A stretch of 64,000 nucleotides of DNA from a bacterium (GTDB lineage Bacteria > SZUA-79 > Acidulodesulfobacterales > Acidulodesulfobacteraceae), in contig JAKAOK010000001.1 in the NCBI GenBank assembly GCA_021812245.1, forward strand, positions 124,001 to 188,000, read 5' to 3'. Shown piece by piece: positions 49,636 through 58,006 of the stretch. Both the position numbers and the translations under genes were made by a program. How positions within the stretch are numbered: the stretch's first letter is position 1; the number at the start of each line of letters is the position of its first letter. The notes beneath the pieces are model-generated. The model did no database searches and was not told the DNA's origin. It was given only the letters and a program-made list of their open reading frames with translations.

Positions 49636-49847
49636 ATGTCTAACACGACACCAATTATTACTAAAAACATTAAAAAACTTAGGAAAGAAAAAGGATTGCC
49701 TCAAGACAAACTTTCAAGGTTAGCGGATGTGGCTCATGCCACGATTATTAAAATTGAATCGGGTGGAATAAAAGCCCGACTATTGACGCTGTTAAAAAAA
49801 TAGCCAACGCGTTAGGCGTTAGCTTGGATACTTTAATAAAAAAATAA
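49636..49847 (+). pseudogene. XRE/HTH regulator gene with a one-base frameshift
   Basis: The first frame gives a helix-turn-helix start (NIKKLRKEKGLPQDKLSRLA, then HATIIKIESGG) and hits a stop at 49801. The remaining C-terminal helix (KSPTIDAVKKIANALGV, then SLDTLIKK) continues in the -1 frame to the stop at 49845-49847, three bases before the methyltransferase. Together they make a normal 70-residue XRE protein of the controller or HipB type. The shift lies at GGAATAAAAGCCC, where one A appears to be missing. The A-AAA-G tract could in principle allow -1 slippage. Position directly before the methyltransferase is classic for a restriction controller protein. No Shine-Dalgarno sequence. Confidence 0.75.
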
Positions 49848-49850
49848 CCA

Positions 49851-50633
49851 ATGCCAATATTTAATGATTTAAATTTAGATAAATGGAAAGAGTCGGAAAT
49901 TTGGACTGATAGTCTTTGGATAATTCCTGAAAGAGATAAAACGGGAAAGCACAACGGCTTTTATCACGGAAATTTTGTTCCGCAAATTCCGCACCAGTTA
50001 ATTTTGAGATATACCAAGAAAAATGAAATCGTTTTTGATCCATTTTTAGGAAGCGGAACAACTGCTTATGAAACAGAAAGTTTAAATAGAAATTTAATCG
50101 GAATTGATATTCAGAAAGAACTTATTGATTATGTCGGTAAAAATATTGAACCAAAAAATAATTTTTCCGAGCTAATCGTTGGCGATAGCACGAAAATTGA
50201 AACTTTTGAGAAGGTAAAAGAAATTTTTAAAAATCACAAAAAGAAAAGTGTGCAAATGGCAATATTACATCCGCCCTATGCCGATATTATAAAATTCAGT
50301 GATTTAAAGGATGACTTATCAAATGCAAAATCATTAAAAGAATTTTTAGAAAAATTTTCTCAGGTTTTAGAAAATACAATCGAGGTTTTAGAAAATAACA
50401 GATATTTAGCAATTATTATCGGCGATAAATATTCTGCCGGCAAATGGATACCTCTTGGATTTTATTGTATGAATGAAGCTCAAAAGTTAGGCTTGATGCT
50501 GAAAAGCGTTATAATAAAGAATATGGCTGGCAATCGCGCCAAACAAAACAAAGAAGGGATTTGGCGATATAGGGCGCTTTCAAGCGATTATTATATTTTT
50601 AAACACGAATATATTTTAATTTTCAAAAAATAA
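49851..50633 (+). CDS. DNA methyltransferase, N4-cytosine/N6-adenine type
   Basis: A 260-residue site-specific DNA methyltransferase. SAM-binding motif I is FDPFLGSGTT (62-71), followed by the acidic IGIDIQ (about 83-88) and the catalytic motif IV as HPPYADI (140-146), in the order seen in alpha/gamma-class N4/N6 enzymes. The H before PPY is unusual (commonly D, N or S) and leaves m4C against m6A undecided. N-terminal residues 1-55 resemble the start of small N6/N4 methylases. Directly after the frameshifted regulator and 2 bases before the nuclease. No Shine-Dalgarno sequence. Confidence 0.88.
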   Translation: MPIFNDLNLDKWKESEIWTDSLWIIPERDKTGKHNGFYHGNFVPQIPHQLILRYTKKNEIVFDPFLGSGTTAYETESLNRNLIGIDIQKELIDYVGKNIEPKNNFSELIVGDSTKIETFEKVKEIFKNHKKKSVQMAILHPPYADIIKFSDLKDDLSNAKSLKEFLEKFSQVLENTIEVLENNRYLAIIIGDKYSAGKWIPLGFYCMNEAQKLGLMLKSVIIKNMAGNRAKQNKEGIWRYRALSSDYYIFKHEYILIFKK

Positions 50634-50635
50634 TT

Positions 50636-51538
50636 ATGGAAGATATCAAATTAGAACTATCAGAAGATTTAGCGAAAAAAATACTAGGTAGTAAGGACAA
50701 TGCTTTAAAATATTTGTTACACATCAATGATAAATATAAAAAAGTAGCGGGATTAGAATTTAAAATTTGTAAACATGGTAAAAACAAGGGTCAAAATATG
50801 CCTTGTATTGATCCTCAAAATATATGGAAAATCGTAGTTAATAATTGGGATTACGAGCTAAGCAAAAACGCAATACGCAAGTTGTTTGAGGAAACAGAAA
50901 AATATAAAAGCGGAAAAGACGCCAACAATGTTATGGATTTATTGGTTAAAGAATGGGGATCATTGAAGTTGGGCAACATAGAATGGCCTTTCTCTCAAGG
51001 CGATTTTGACGGTTTCGTCCAGAGAATAAATTCGGAAAACAGCGGCGGGCTTGTTAAGGATGAAAAAGTCAAAGTAGCGGCGGTCAAATACAGAAGAATT
51101 AAGGAAATAAACACTGTTAGAAATGATTTTATCGAAACTTTGATTTTCGAAAAAAATGAGAATATTTTACCTACTCTTAATCACCGCAGAGGAGTTGATT
51201 TTTTCATTGACGGCGTTTCTTTTGATCAAAAAGTCGCAAAAAGTCCGACTAATCAATTTAAGACAAAATTTAAAGATAATTGGAAAGAAGAGGCAATTAA
51301 AAATCCTATGCTAGTTGCAGAATATTTATACAAATATCAAGACGAGGGAAGATTTGGAGCTGATCCAAGATTATTAGTAGTTTATCTTGATGAGGATATT
51401 TCAATCCAAAAAATTAGGGGAACAATAAAAAGTACTGACCTTACTAAACCAATTGAAATTAAATTTAGCTTTAAACATAAAATTGATGGAGATAAAAGTT
51501 ACAAAGTGTCTTGTTTTGTAATTCTATTGCATAACTAA
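50636..51538 (+). CDS. Probable type II restriction endonuclease (PD-(D/E)XK-like)
   Basis: A 300-residue protein of no family I can name. The call rests on context and on a possible PD-(D/E)XK site: RRGVDFFIDGVSFDQKVAKSP at 184-204, with D188 and the D197-x-K199 pair on adjacent strands and E167 (FIETLIFEKNE) upstream as a further acid. N-terminal residues 35-60 hold a Lys/Cys-rich patch (EFKICKHGKNKGQNMPC). It lies between two methyltransferases with 2- and 4-base gaps. Without a matched family the recognition site is unknown. No Shine-Dalgarno sequence. Confidence 0.65.
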   Translation: MEDIKLELSEDLAKKILGSKDNALKYLLHINDKYKKVAGLEFKICKHGKNKGQNMPCIDPQNIWKIVVNNWDYELSKNAIRKLFEETEKYKSGKDANNVMDLLVKEWGSLKLGNIEWPFSQGDFDGFVQRINSENSGGLVKDEKVKVAAVKYRRIKEINTVRNDFIETLIFEKNENILPTLNHRRGVDFFIDGVSFDQKVAKSPTNQFKTKFKDNWKEEAIKNPMLVAEYLYKYQDEGRFGADPRLLVVYLDEDISIQKIRGTIKSTDLTKPIEIKFSFKHKIDGDKSYKVSCFVILLHN

Positions 51539-51542
51539 AATC

Positions 51543-52616
51543 ATGAATTATATCGGCAGTAAATTATCATTGTTGGAATTTTTGGAAGAATCAATCAATA
51601 AAGTAGTTGATAAAAACTGCGCTACTTTTTGCGACTTATTTGCGGGAACTGGAATTGTTGGAAGTTATTTTAAAAGAAAGGGCTATAAAATAATCGCAAA
51701 TGATATTCAATATTACAGTTATGTTCTAAATAGACACTATATCGGAAATCATAAGGAATTATCGTTTTTAAAATTAACAAAAGAAATTCCTGATTTAAAA
51801 AATATTGAGGTAAAAAATCGTAAAAAATTTGTTTGCGATTATTTGTCAAATTTAAAAGGAGTAAAAGGATTTATTTATAAAAATTATTGCCTTGGCGGAA
51901 CAAAAGACAACGAGGAGCCGCGACAATATTTTTCCGATGAAAACGGTATGCGGTGCGACTCTATTCGTCAAAAAATTGAAAAATGGAAAGAGCATAGTTC
52001 AATTTCTGATGACGAATATTATTTTTTGATAACCAGCTTGGTTGAGTCAATTGATAAATACGCAAATACGGCCTCTGTCTACGGCGCTTTTCTGAAAAAG
52101 TTAAAAAAAACAGCCCAAAATAATTTAATTTTAAAACCCGCTGAATTGATAATAAACGACCAATATCATGAAGTTTTAAATATGGATATAAATGAAATCG
52201 CTAAAAAAGTTAGCGGGGATATTTTGTATCTAGACCCACCTTATAATCATCGCCAATATGCAACAAACTATCATCTTTTAGAAACAATTGCTAAATATGA
52301 TAATCCAAAAATATACGGAAAAACTGGCTTGCGTGAGTATCAAAATCAAAAATCCCTCTATTGTTCAAGGACACAAGCAAAAAAAACTTTTAAAGACTTA
52401 ATTATGAAAGCAAAAACAAAATATATTTTTTTAAGCTATAACAATGAGGGTTTAATGACATTGGACGACATCAAAGAGATAATGAGCCTGCGGGGCAAAT
52501 ACGGGAATTTTACGAAAGAATATAATCGTTTTAAAGCGGATAAGTCAGAAAATAGAAATTTTACAGCGAACAAGACGACCGAGTATTTACATTATGTAGT
52601 TTGTGAAAAAGCATAA
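51543..52616 (+). CDS. D12-class DNA adenine methyltransferase
   Basis: A 357-residue N6-adenine methyltransferase. Motif X NYIGSK (2-7), motif I DLFAGTG (31-37), AND (52-54), and motif IV DPPYNHRQYATNYH (231-244) are all intact. A target-recognition region of about 100 residues lies in between. Being a second methyltransferase beside one nuclease, it may modify the other strand of an asymmetric site, or act with the ATPase. Gap of 4 bases from the nuclease gene. No Shine-Dalgarno sequence. Confidence 0.92.
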   Translation: MNYIGSKLSLLEFLEESINKVVDKNCATFCDLFAGTGIVGSYFKRKGYKIIANDIQYYSYVLNRHYIGNHKELSFLKLTKEIPDLKNIEVKNRKKFVCDYLSNLKGVKGFIYKNYCLGGTKDNEEPRQYFSDENGMRCDSIRQKIEKWKEHSSISDDEYYFLITSLVESIDKYANTASVYGAFLKKLKKTAQNNLILKPAELIINDQYHEVLNMDINEIAKKVSGDILYLDPPYNHRQYATNYHLLETIAKYDNPKIYGKTGLREYQNQKSLYCSRTQAKKTFKDLIMKAKTKYIFLSYNNEGLMTLDDIKEIMSLRGKYGNFTKEYNRFKADKSENRNFTANKTTEYLHYVVCEKA

Positions 52617-52633
52617 ACTATAAACTACGAAAT

Positions 52634-55006
52634 ATGGAAATCCGTAAAATACAAACTATAAAAAATTACAAATCCTTTTCGGATTTTTCTTGGGTCAAAT
52701 TTTGCAAAGATCGTTCTAATAATGAGCAGGTACTTTCTAATTACAGTGTAATCTTTGGAGAAAATGGCTCTGGGAAGTCGTCAATTTGCAATATCTTAAA
52801 AAATCTTTCCCAAATTCAAAATTTCCCAAACACCTCACCCGATCTTGCAGAAATAGAAATAAAAAATGGAAGCAATCAAGTTTATAAGTTTGAAAATGGA
52901 AGTTGGACGCCAAATCAGTTAAATAAAAATTCCTTTTTATTTTTTGATGTCGATTTTATTAGCGCCAATGTTCATACACACGGCGAACGGTCAAATCAAC
53001 AAGGCAAACATTCACAAAATTCAGGGAAAATGATTATTGATTTGGACGATAAAGCAAATCGACTAAAAATCGTTGTAAAAGAAAAGGAGGAAGAATCTGA
53101 TAATTTTGACAAAAATAACGCCGAAATTTTGAAAAAAAGTTTTATCGATAAAGACAAAGAGCTTTACGCTATTTATAAAGATAAAAGCGACCAAGAAATA
53201 AAGGATGAAATTTCAAAAAAACAGGGAGAAAGCAAAAAAATCGAGATGGATTTATCAGCATTGCAAAAGATAAACAAAAAATATTCGGAAATAAGTCAGT
53301 TGCCTATAATCAATCAGCTTTCTTTTCCCTCTTCGATATCCACAAAAGCAATCTACTCCGAATTAGTTTTAAGACAGCTAAAGGAAAAAGCGCAAGATCA
53401 GGCGGATGAAAAAATAAAAGCGCATTTTGAAAAACACAAAAGATTTATTGAAACGGCTAAAGAACAAATACCGAAAGACTATCAAAAATCCGATTGTCCG
53501 CTATGCATGCAACCTCTCGCTAACGCTTCAAAATTTATTGAATATTACAGAGCAGCTTTTGATCAAACTTATGAAAACGAGAAAAGAAAATTTTTAGCTG
53601 ACATACAGAATTTAAAAAGTGAATTGGAGATCTTAAAATCCTCAATAAATCTTTTACCGACAAAAGTGCTTGGAGTTTTTAATTCTTTAGAAAAAATAAA
53701 AACTGATTTTGAAATTCAGGATATTTATAAACTCGAAGAAAAAATGGAATATACTGAAAAATTTAGTAAAATTTCTATCGCTCAAATAGACGAGCTTATT
53801 TTGAATTTAGAAGCGTTGAAAAATATTGAGCGAAAAGAAATAAAACTTTCAGAAGCTTATGACAAAATAACGGATGAGGTAAAAGGAATAACAAGTAAAA
53901 TTGATGATTTTAATAAACTGATTGACGATAAAAATAAGGTCATTTCTGCCTTCAAAGGTAAATACTCCGATCAAAGTAAAATTACTAACGAAATTCAGCA
54001 AAAAACTAAAAATCAAGCAGACCTTCAAGAAATAACCCAGTTTTTAATAAATGACAAAATTCAGTCAATCAAAAATAAAAATACGGCTGTCCTAAAACAA
54101 AAAGATTTGCTTGAAGCATTGAAAAAAGCCCAAGAAGATTTAAAAAATCATCTCGCCAACAGAATACCCGAAAGCGTTATTATAAAAATGATTGACATTT
54201 TAGGAAAGTTTAATTTAAATTTTACGCTTAAACATATCAAGCCAGCATCAAACACGAAGGACTATTCTTTTTCATTTAAAATTAAAGATCAAGAAGGGCA
54301 TGAGAGAGATTTTAAGGACGGACTTTCAGAGGGCGAGCGACAGTTAATTTCTTTGGCTTTTTTCTTCTCTATCAATGAAAGTTTGCCAAACAAATCAAAT
54401 ATAGTTTTGATTTTTGATGATCCAATAACCAGCTTGGATTCGCCGAATTTGAAAATACTTGCTGACTTGATTCACGAAAAAACACGAGAATTTTCGCAAG
54501 TAATTATTTTTACTCATCATCCTTTATTTTATAAATATGTAGCTAAATGCGAAAATCCTAATCCGTCCAAATTTGGCGTTTTAAAGAATCATGACGCTTT
54601 TGGTGGAAGCTTTATTTTCTTTGATCCCGGTTTTGATTTAACGGTAGAAGTGCAAAAGTGTAATGATGAAATAAAGCGGAACGCCCAAAACGGAAATTTA
54701 AAACCAGAAGAAATTGCTTTGAAATACGGACAACTTTTACGTCTTGCCGTTGAAAAATTTATCAAACACGAATTATTGATGTGGAATAAAGAAAAAAATT
54801 TTGAAAAAATAATAGAAGATTTATTCAAAAGTAAAAGTAAAATTCAAAAACTAAACGACACTGATCTGGAAGCAATGACAAATATTTATAAATACTGTAA
54901 TTATTCAAATCTTTTACATGCGGACAAAGAAAATCCATCGGCGCTTTCGGAATTGGTGACACATATTGATAAATTTGTTATCATTCAAAATAAGGTAAAT
55001 CCGTAA
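52634..55006 (+). CDS. RloC/PrrC-like coiled-coil ATPase, putative anticodon nuclease
   Basis: A 790-residue ABC/SMC-type ATPase (AAA_13-like). Walker A GENGSGKSS is at 42-50. A long coiled coil (about 140-500) is interrupted by CPLC at 288-291, which looks like a zinc hook. The ABC signature LSEGERQ is at 564-570, Walker B VLIFDDP at 591-597 and an H-loop histidine at 628. The C-terminal 110 residues carry R703-x3-E707 and H762 (NLLHAD), reminiscent of the Arg-Glu-His set of the RloC/PrrC anticodon nucleases, although the spacing to the histidine is longer (59 residues). Such nucleases accompany restriction-modification systems and cut tRNA when restriction is blocked. Alternatives: a DNA-damage-sensing RecF-like or other abortive-infection ATPase. 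Confidence 0.72.
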   Translation: MEIRKIQTIKNYKSFSDFSWVKFCKDRSNNEQVLSNYSVIFGENGSGKSSICNILKNLSQIQNFPNTSPDLAEIEIKNGSNQVYKFENGSWTPNQLNKNSFLFFDVDFISANVHTHGERSNQQGKHSQNSGKMIIDLDDKANRLKIVVKEKEEESDNFDKNNAEILKKSFIDKDKELYAIYKDKSDQEIKDEISKKQGESKKIEMDLSALQKINKKYSEISQLPIINQLSFPSSISTKAIYSELVLRQLKEKAQDQADEKIKAHFEKHKRFIETAKEQIPKDYQKSDCPLCMQPLANASKFIEYYRAAFDQTYENEKRKFLADIQNLKSELEILKSSINLLPTKVLGVFNSLEKIKTDFEIQDIYKLEEKMEYTEKFSKISIAQIDELILNLEALKNIERKEIKLSEAYDKITDEVKGITSKIDDFNKLIDDKNKVISAFKGKYSDQSKITNEIQQKTKNQADLQEITQFLINDKIQSIKNKNTAVLKQKDLLEALKKAQEDLKNHLANRIPESVIIKMIDILGKFNLNFTLKHIKPASNTKDYSFSFKIKDQEGHERDFKDGLSEGERQLISLAFFFSINESLPNKSNIVLIFDDPITSLDSPNLKILADLIHEKTREFSQVIIFTHHPLFYKYVAKCENPNPSKFGVLKNHDAFGGSFIFFDPGFDLTVEVQKCNDEIKRNAQNGNLKPEEIALKYGQLLRLAVEKFIKHELLMWNKEKNFEKIIEDLFKSKSKIQKLNDTDLEAMTNIYKYCNYSNLLHADKENPSALSELVTHIDKFVIIQNKVNP

Positions 55007-55451
55007 ATTTTGGGTGGCGCTCCAATGAAATTGATACAGCCTCAAATTCCGCCGAAAAAAAGAATTCCCCGCGATGGCGTGGCGGAACCCCCTCCCCTCC
55101 CTCCCCTCGCGAAATCAAATTGTGAACAGCCCTGCCGTCCTGCTCATTTAGAGCAGAACCCCGCACAAAAGTTTTCTTTTCCTTTTAGAAGAAAAAATTG
55201 GGTGTGCGCAAAATGAAAAAAGCAAAGAGTATTTTTCTGTGGCGTGACGAGCTTGTCGAGCAGTGACGGGGCTGGCTTCCTTATTGAGGGTTTTGCTCAA
55301 AAAATGTTTGGACTTCGTCCCAAAAACACCGCCAGTTAAAAACCTAATTTCTAAATAAGTAAGAAATATCTAAAAGGTAATTAGATTAGAACACCCGAAG
55401 CGCGAAGCGCGTTGGGGGTTTATCGCTTTTAGCTTCCTTTTAAGGACGCTC
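55007..55451. other. Non-coding right arm of the island
   Basis: No credible gene. It is partly GC- and C-rich (55085-55110) and has short hairpins (CTGCTC-ATTTA-GAGCAG at 55140-55156). The inverted copy of the left-arm repeat is at 55291-55334, and a second weaker inverted match is at about 55170-55215 (against 49394-49455). GAAGCGCGAAGCGCG lies near 55405. A 17-codon ORF at 55213 (MKKAKSIFLWRDELVEQ) has no ribosome-binding site. Confidence 0.6.
55291..55334. repeat. Subterminal inverted repeat, right
   Basis: TTTTGCTCAAAAAATGTTTG through ACACCGCCA is the imperfect reverse complement of 49261-49305. It lies about 120 bases inside the right direct repeat, as the left copy lies inside the left boundary. 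Confidence 0.65.
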
Positions 55452-55526
55452 ATCCCTCTCTCTCCGCCAGTTATAACACTCAAGCAGTTTTCAGCATATA
55501 ATTCATTACGGCAGTTTAGATAGGGA
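55452..55526 (+). repeat. 75-bp direct repeat, right copy (attR-like)
   Basis: The copy of 49025-49099 begins ATCCCTCTCTCTCCGCCA and has three substitutions. It restores the 18-base tRNA-Ser end without the rest of the tRNA. It ends 14 bases from the stop codon of the ABC permease gene. Confidence 0.9.
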
Positions 55527-55540
55527 AATTAAGGATATAC

Positions 55541-56404
55541 TCAACTTATATCCTTCCCCGCAAATATCAGCGACGATATAACAAACAGCAAGACCGTATA
55601 GCTTAGGCCGTAAATAATTCTGTAAAAGATTGCGCCTGCAGAAATATTTACTTTGTATGCCGCTTCGGAACTTATATTGAATATAGAAAAGTTGGGCAGA
55701 ACGGTATAAATAAAATGGACTATCGCCGCCAAGATATGGTTTGCCTGATGAACTATTACTATTTTCCCGTTTATAATCTTTTTCACAGGCATTATTAAAT
55801 CGTTCATCCTGCCGGAAACGTTGCCTATGAAAAAAACGAGTATCGCAAATATGGACGCTAAAGCTTTTGAAGTTATTAAAGAAAAAAGCAGCGCCGCAGA
55901 AGCAATAAATATCGATTCCGTTATTATGAAGAGAGCCTGAATGATAAGGGGTTGGGGCAGGGAATAAAAGGTAAACTTATCTTTAACGTTTCCGGCAGAA
56001 TATCCGACCGGTACGATAAACTTATGCATAATTAAAAGGACGGCATAAAAAATCAGCATCATTATAACAGTCGAAAATATTATTGCCGCCGCAAGCCCTA
56101 AGAAACGCCCTATTAAATATTCCGTTCTTTTTAACGGTCTTGTAATAGTAAGGAAAATGCTTTTCTTTTCAATATCGTCGTAAACTGCCGAAGCGCCGAT
56201 AAAAATTCCGATAAAAATATTAAAAATGGATATGGCGAATATAGAAAAATCGACCATAATTCTGCCTTGGTTTATAAAACTCGTCTGGGAAACGAAATAA
56301 CTGCCGGATATAAGAATCAACGCAAATATTAAAAACGAATAAAAAATTTTGGAATTTTTTATCTCTTTAAAAGAATACGCCGTCCCGTATAAAATCTTTT
56401 TCAT
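55541..56404 (-). CDS. ABC-2-type transporter permease
   Basis: A 287-residue inner-membrane protein with about six helices (for example 20-40, 50-75, 105-130, 150-190, 230-280). FLTITRPLKRTEYLIGRFLGLAAAI is the usual cytoplasmic contact region of GldF/NatB-like permeases. It is the membrane partner of the ATPase 10 bases upstream. Substrate unknown; typical roles are drug, lipid or gliding-type export. Confidence 0.85.
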   Translation of the reverse strand: MKKILYGTAYSFKEIKNSKIFYSFLIFALILISGSYFVSQTSFINQGRIMVDFSIFAISIFNIFIGIFIGASAVYDDIEKKSIFLTITRPLKRTEYLIGRFLGLAAAIIFSTVIMMLIFYAVLLIMHKFIVPVGYSAGNVKDKFTFYSLPQPLIIQALFIITESIFIASAALLFSLITSKALASIFAILVFFIGNVSGRMNDLIMPVKKIINGKIVIVHQANHILAAIVHFIYTVLPNFSIFNISSEAAYKVNISAGAIFYRIIYGLSYTVLLFVISSLIFAGKDIS

Positions 56405-56414
56405 TAAGAATCCT

Positions 56415-57206
56415 CTAATTTTTCCTGTTTTTAAGCATTAAATCGTACAGATAAATTTCTAAGGGAGTGCTATATTCTGCCGGCAAGCGATAATCTTTTT
56501 TCTTTTCCGCATAACCTTCCGCTTCTTTTTCGATATCCGCAACGTCTTTATTTTTTATTAATCTGCCGTTTACGAGAACGGCTATGCTGTCGCATAATTC
56601 TTTGCTATCGGCAAGCACGTGCGAGGAGAAAAATATGGTTTTTTTTCTTTCTTTCAGTTTAAATATTATATCCTTAAACTCTTTTCGTCCGATAGGGTCT
56701 AATCCGGACAGCGGTTCGTCGAAAATTAAAATTTCCGGATCGCCCAAAATAGAAACGGCCAACGCCAGCCTCTGGGTCATTCCTTTAGAATATTTATTGG
56801 CTTGAATATTTTTTGCATAAAAAATACCGGCTAATTTTAACGCATCGTAAATTTCATCTTTATTTATTCTTTTATCCAACAATTTTGAATAATAATTAAT
56901 AATTTCTATACCTTTAAGCCCGCGCGGAAAACTGGGGTTTTCCGGCAAATAGCCCAATTTAAGCCTCGCCCTGTAATCCGAAGCATCATAGCCGTTTATT
57001 TTAATGCCTCCGTCCGACGGATTAATAAGCCCGACAATCATTTTAATCGTCGTGGATTTACCTGCGCCGTTCGGGCCGAAAAAACCAGTAACTTTTCCTT
57101 CTTCTATGCTTAAAGAAAGGTTTTCTACCGCATTTTTTTTAGTTCCAAAAAACCCGACCCTGAAATATTTCGTTACGTTTTTTAATTCAATCATAATTCC
57201 CTTCAT
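56415..57206 (-). CDS. ABC transporter ATP-binding protein (exporter type)
   Basis: A 263-residue ATPase with Walker A GPNGAGKST (about 43-51), signature YSKGMTQRLALA and Walker B ILIFDEPLSGLDP. It resembles the CcmA/GldA/NatA group. The ATG at 57206 overlaps the TPR gene stop (ATGA). The next ATG, four codons on, fits the usual family start but its GGGA is only 3 bases away. It works with the permease downstream. Confidence 0.93.
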   Translation of the reverse strand: MKGIMIELKNVTKYFRVGFFGTKKNAVENLSLSIEEGKVTGFFGPNGAGKSTTIKMIVGLINPSDGGIKINGYDASDYRARLKLGYLPENPSFPRGLKGIEIINYYSKLLDKRINKDEIYDALKLAGIFYAKNIQANKYSKGMTQRLALAVSILGDPEILIFDEPLSGLDPIGRKEFKDIIFKLKERKKTIFFSSHVLADSKELCDSIAVLVNGRLIKNKDVADIEKEAEGYAEKKKDYRLPAEYSTPLEIYLYDLMLKNRKN

Positions 57207-57961
57207 GCGTTATTCTTATGCGGCAAAAACAGCTTTAAAGAATAAGGAATTTTATAATTTTTATGTTCTTTTTTAAGCGCTATCTCTTTTTTTACAGCGT
57301 TTATCCTGTATTTTATTATCTGCCTTATATAAGGATTTTTGTTATTTTTATACATATCCTCAAGAAAGCCGAGGGTTTTCTTGAGACTGCCGGACTTGTT
57401 GAGAAGTTTGGCATACAAAAATTCTAAGTATTTAGGACTGCCTTTCATATCGACTGCATATTTTAGGTAATATGAGGCTTTTTTGTAATTACCGAGACTG
57501 TAAAAATAATTAAAAGCTATCAAAAACGGTATGTTCCAGTTTCCTTTAAGGCGCCGCATTCCTAACTTTAATAATCTTATCGCTCTCCTCGGTTTTCCCG
57601 CCAAACCTAGAAGCGTTCCTCCCGCTTGATAAGCATAATTAAAATTTGGATTCAGGGAGACCGTTATAAACGATATTTTATACATATACGGATAATGCAT
57701 CTTCGCAAGTCTAAAGGACGAAACCTCCTGAACGAAAAGCGTCCAAAAATAATCGGAAGCCAAAACGTTAAAGTTCAGGTCTATGAATTTTAAAAATTCG
57801 GGTTTTACAGACGAATATCTTAAAAAAGAAACAAGTTTAAATTTTAAAGTCCGTCTGGAAAAAGCCGTGATATTAAATGAAAAGAATATTGAATAAGCTA
57901 AAAATAAAATAATAAAAAATACTATAAAACTTTTTAACAATTTATAAGCATTTATTCTCAT
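57203..57961 (-). CDS. Membrane-anchored TPR-like protein
   Basis: A 252-residue protein with an N-terminal anchor (about 10-32) and TPR-like helical repeats in the middle (NYAYQAGGTLLGLAGKPRRAIRLLKLG, LGNYKKASYYLKYAV, SGSLKKTLGFLEDMY), with a basic C-terminus. No named family is recognised. Coupling with an ABC ATPase and permease suggests an accessory or scaffold role in that transporter. Confidence 0.7.
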   Translation of the reverse strand: MRINAYKLLKSFIVFFIILFLAYSIFFSFNITAFSRRTLKFKLVSFLRYSSVKPEFLKFIDLNFNVLASDYFWTLFVQEVSSFRLAKMHYPYMYKISFITVSLNPNFNYAYQAGGTLLGLAGKPRRAIRLLKLGMRRLKGNWNIPFLIAFNYFYSLGNYKKASYYLKYAVDMKGSPKYLEFLYAKLLNKSGSLKKTLGFLEDMYKNNKNPYIRQIIKYRINAVKKEIALKKEHKNYKIPYSLKLFLPHKNNA

Positions 57962-58006
57962 ACATTTTATAAACCTTATGCGGATATCAAAGAATTTGGG
58001 TCCCGC

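Noticed and set aside
55010-55216. A Pro-rich reading frame after the RloC-like gene
   Set aside because: It has no proper start or ribosome-binding site, reads through a C-rich tract, and resembles no protein. The region is better explained as the island's non-coding right arm.
55213-55266. A 17-codon ORF (MKKAKSIFLWRDELVEQ)
   Set aside because: It has no Shine-Dalgarno sequence. A short hairpin and the inverted repeat overlap or adjoin it, so chance is sufficient.
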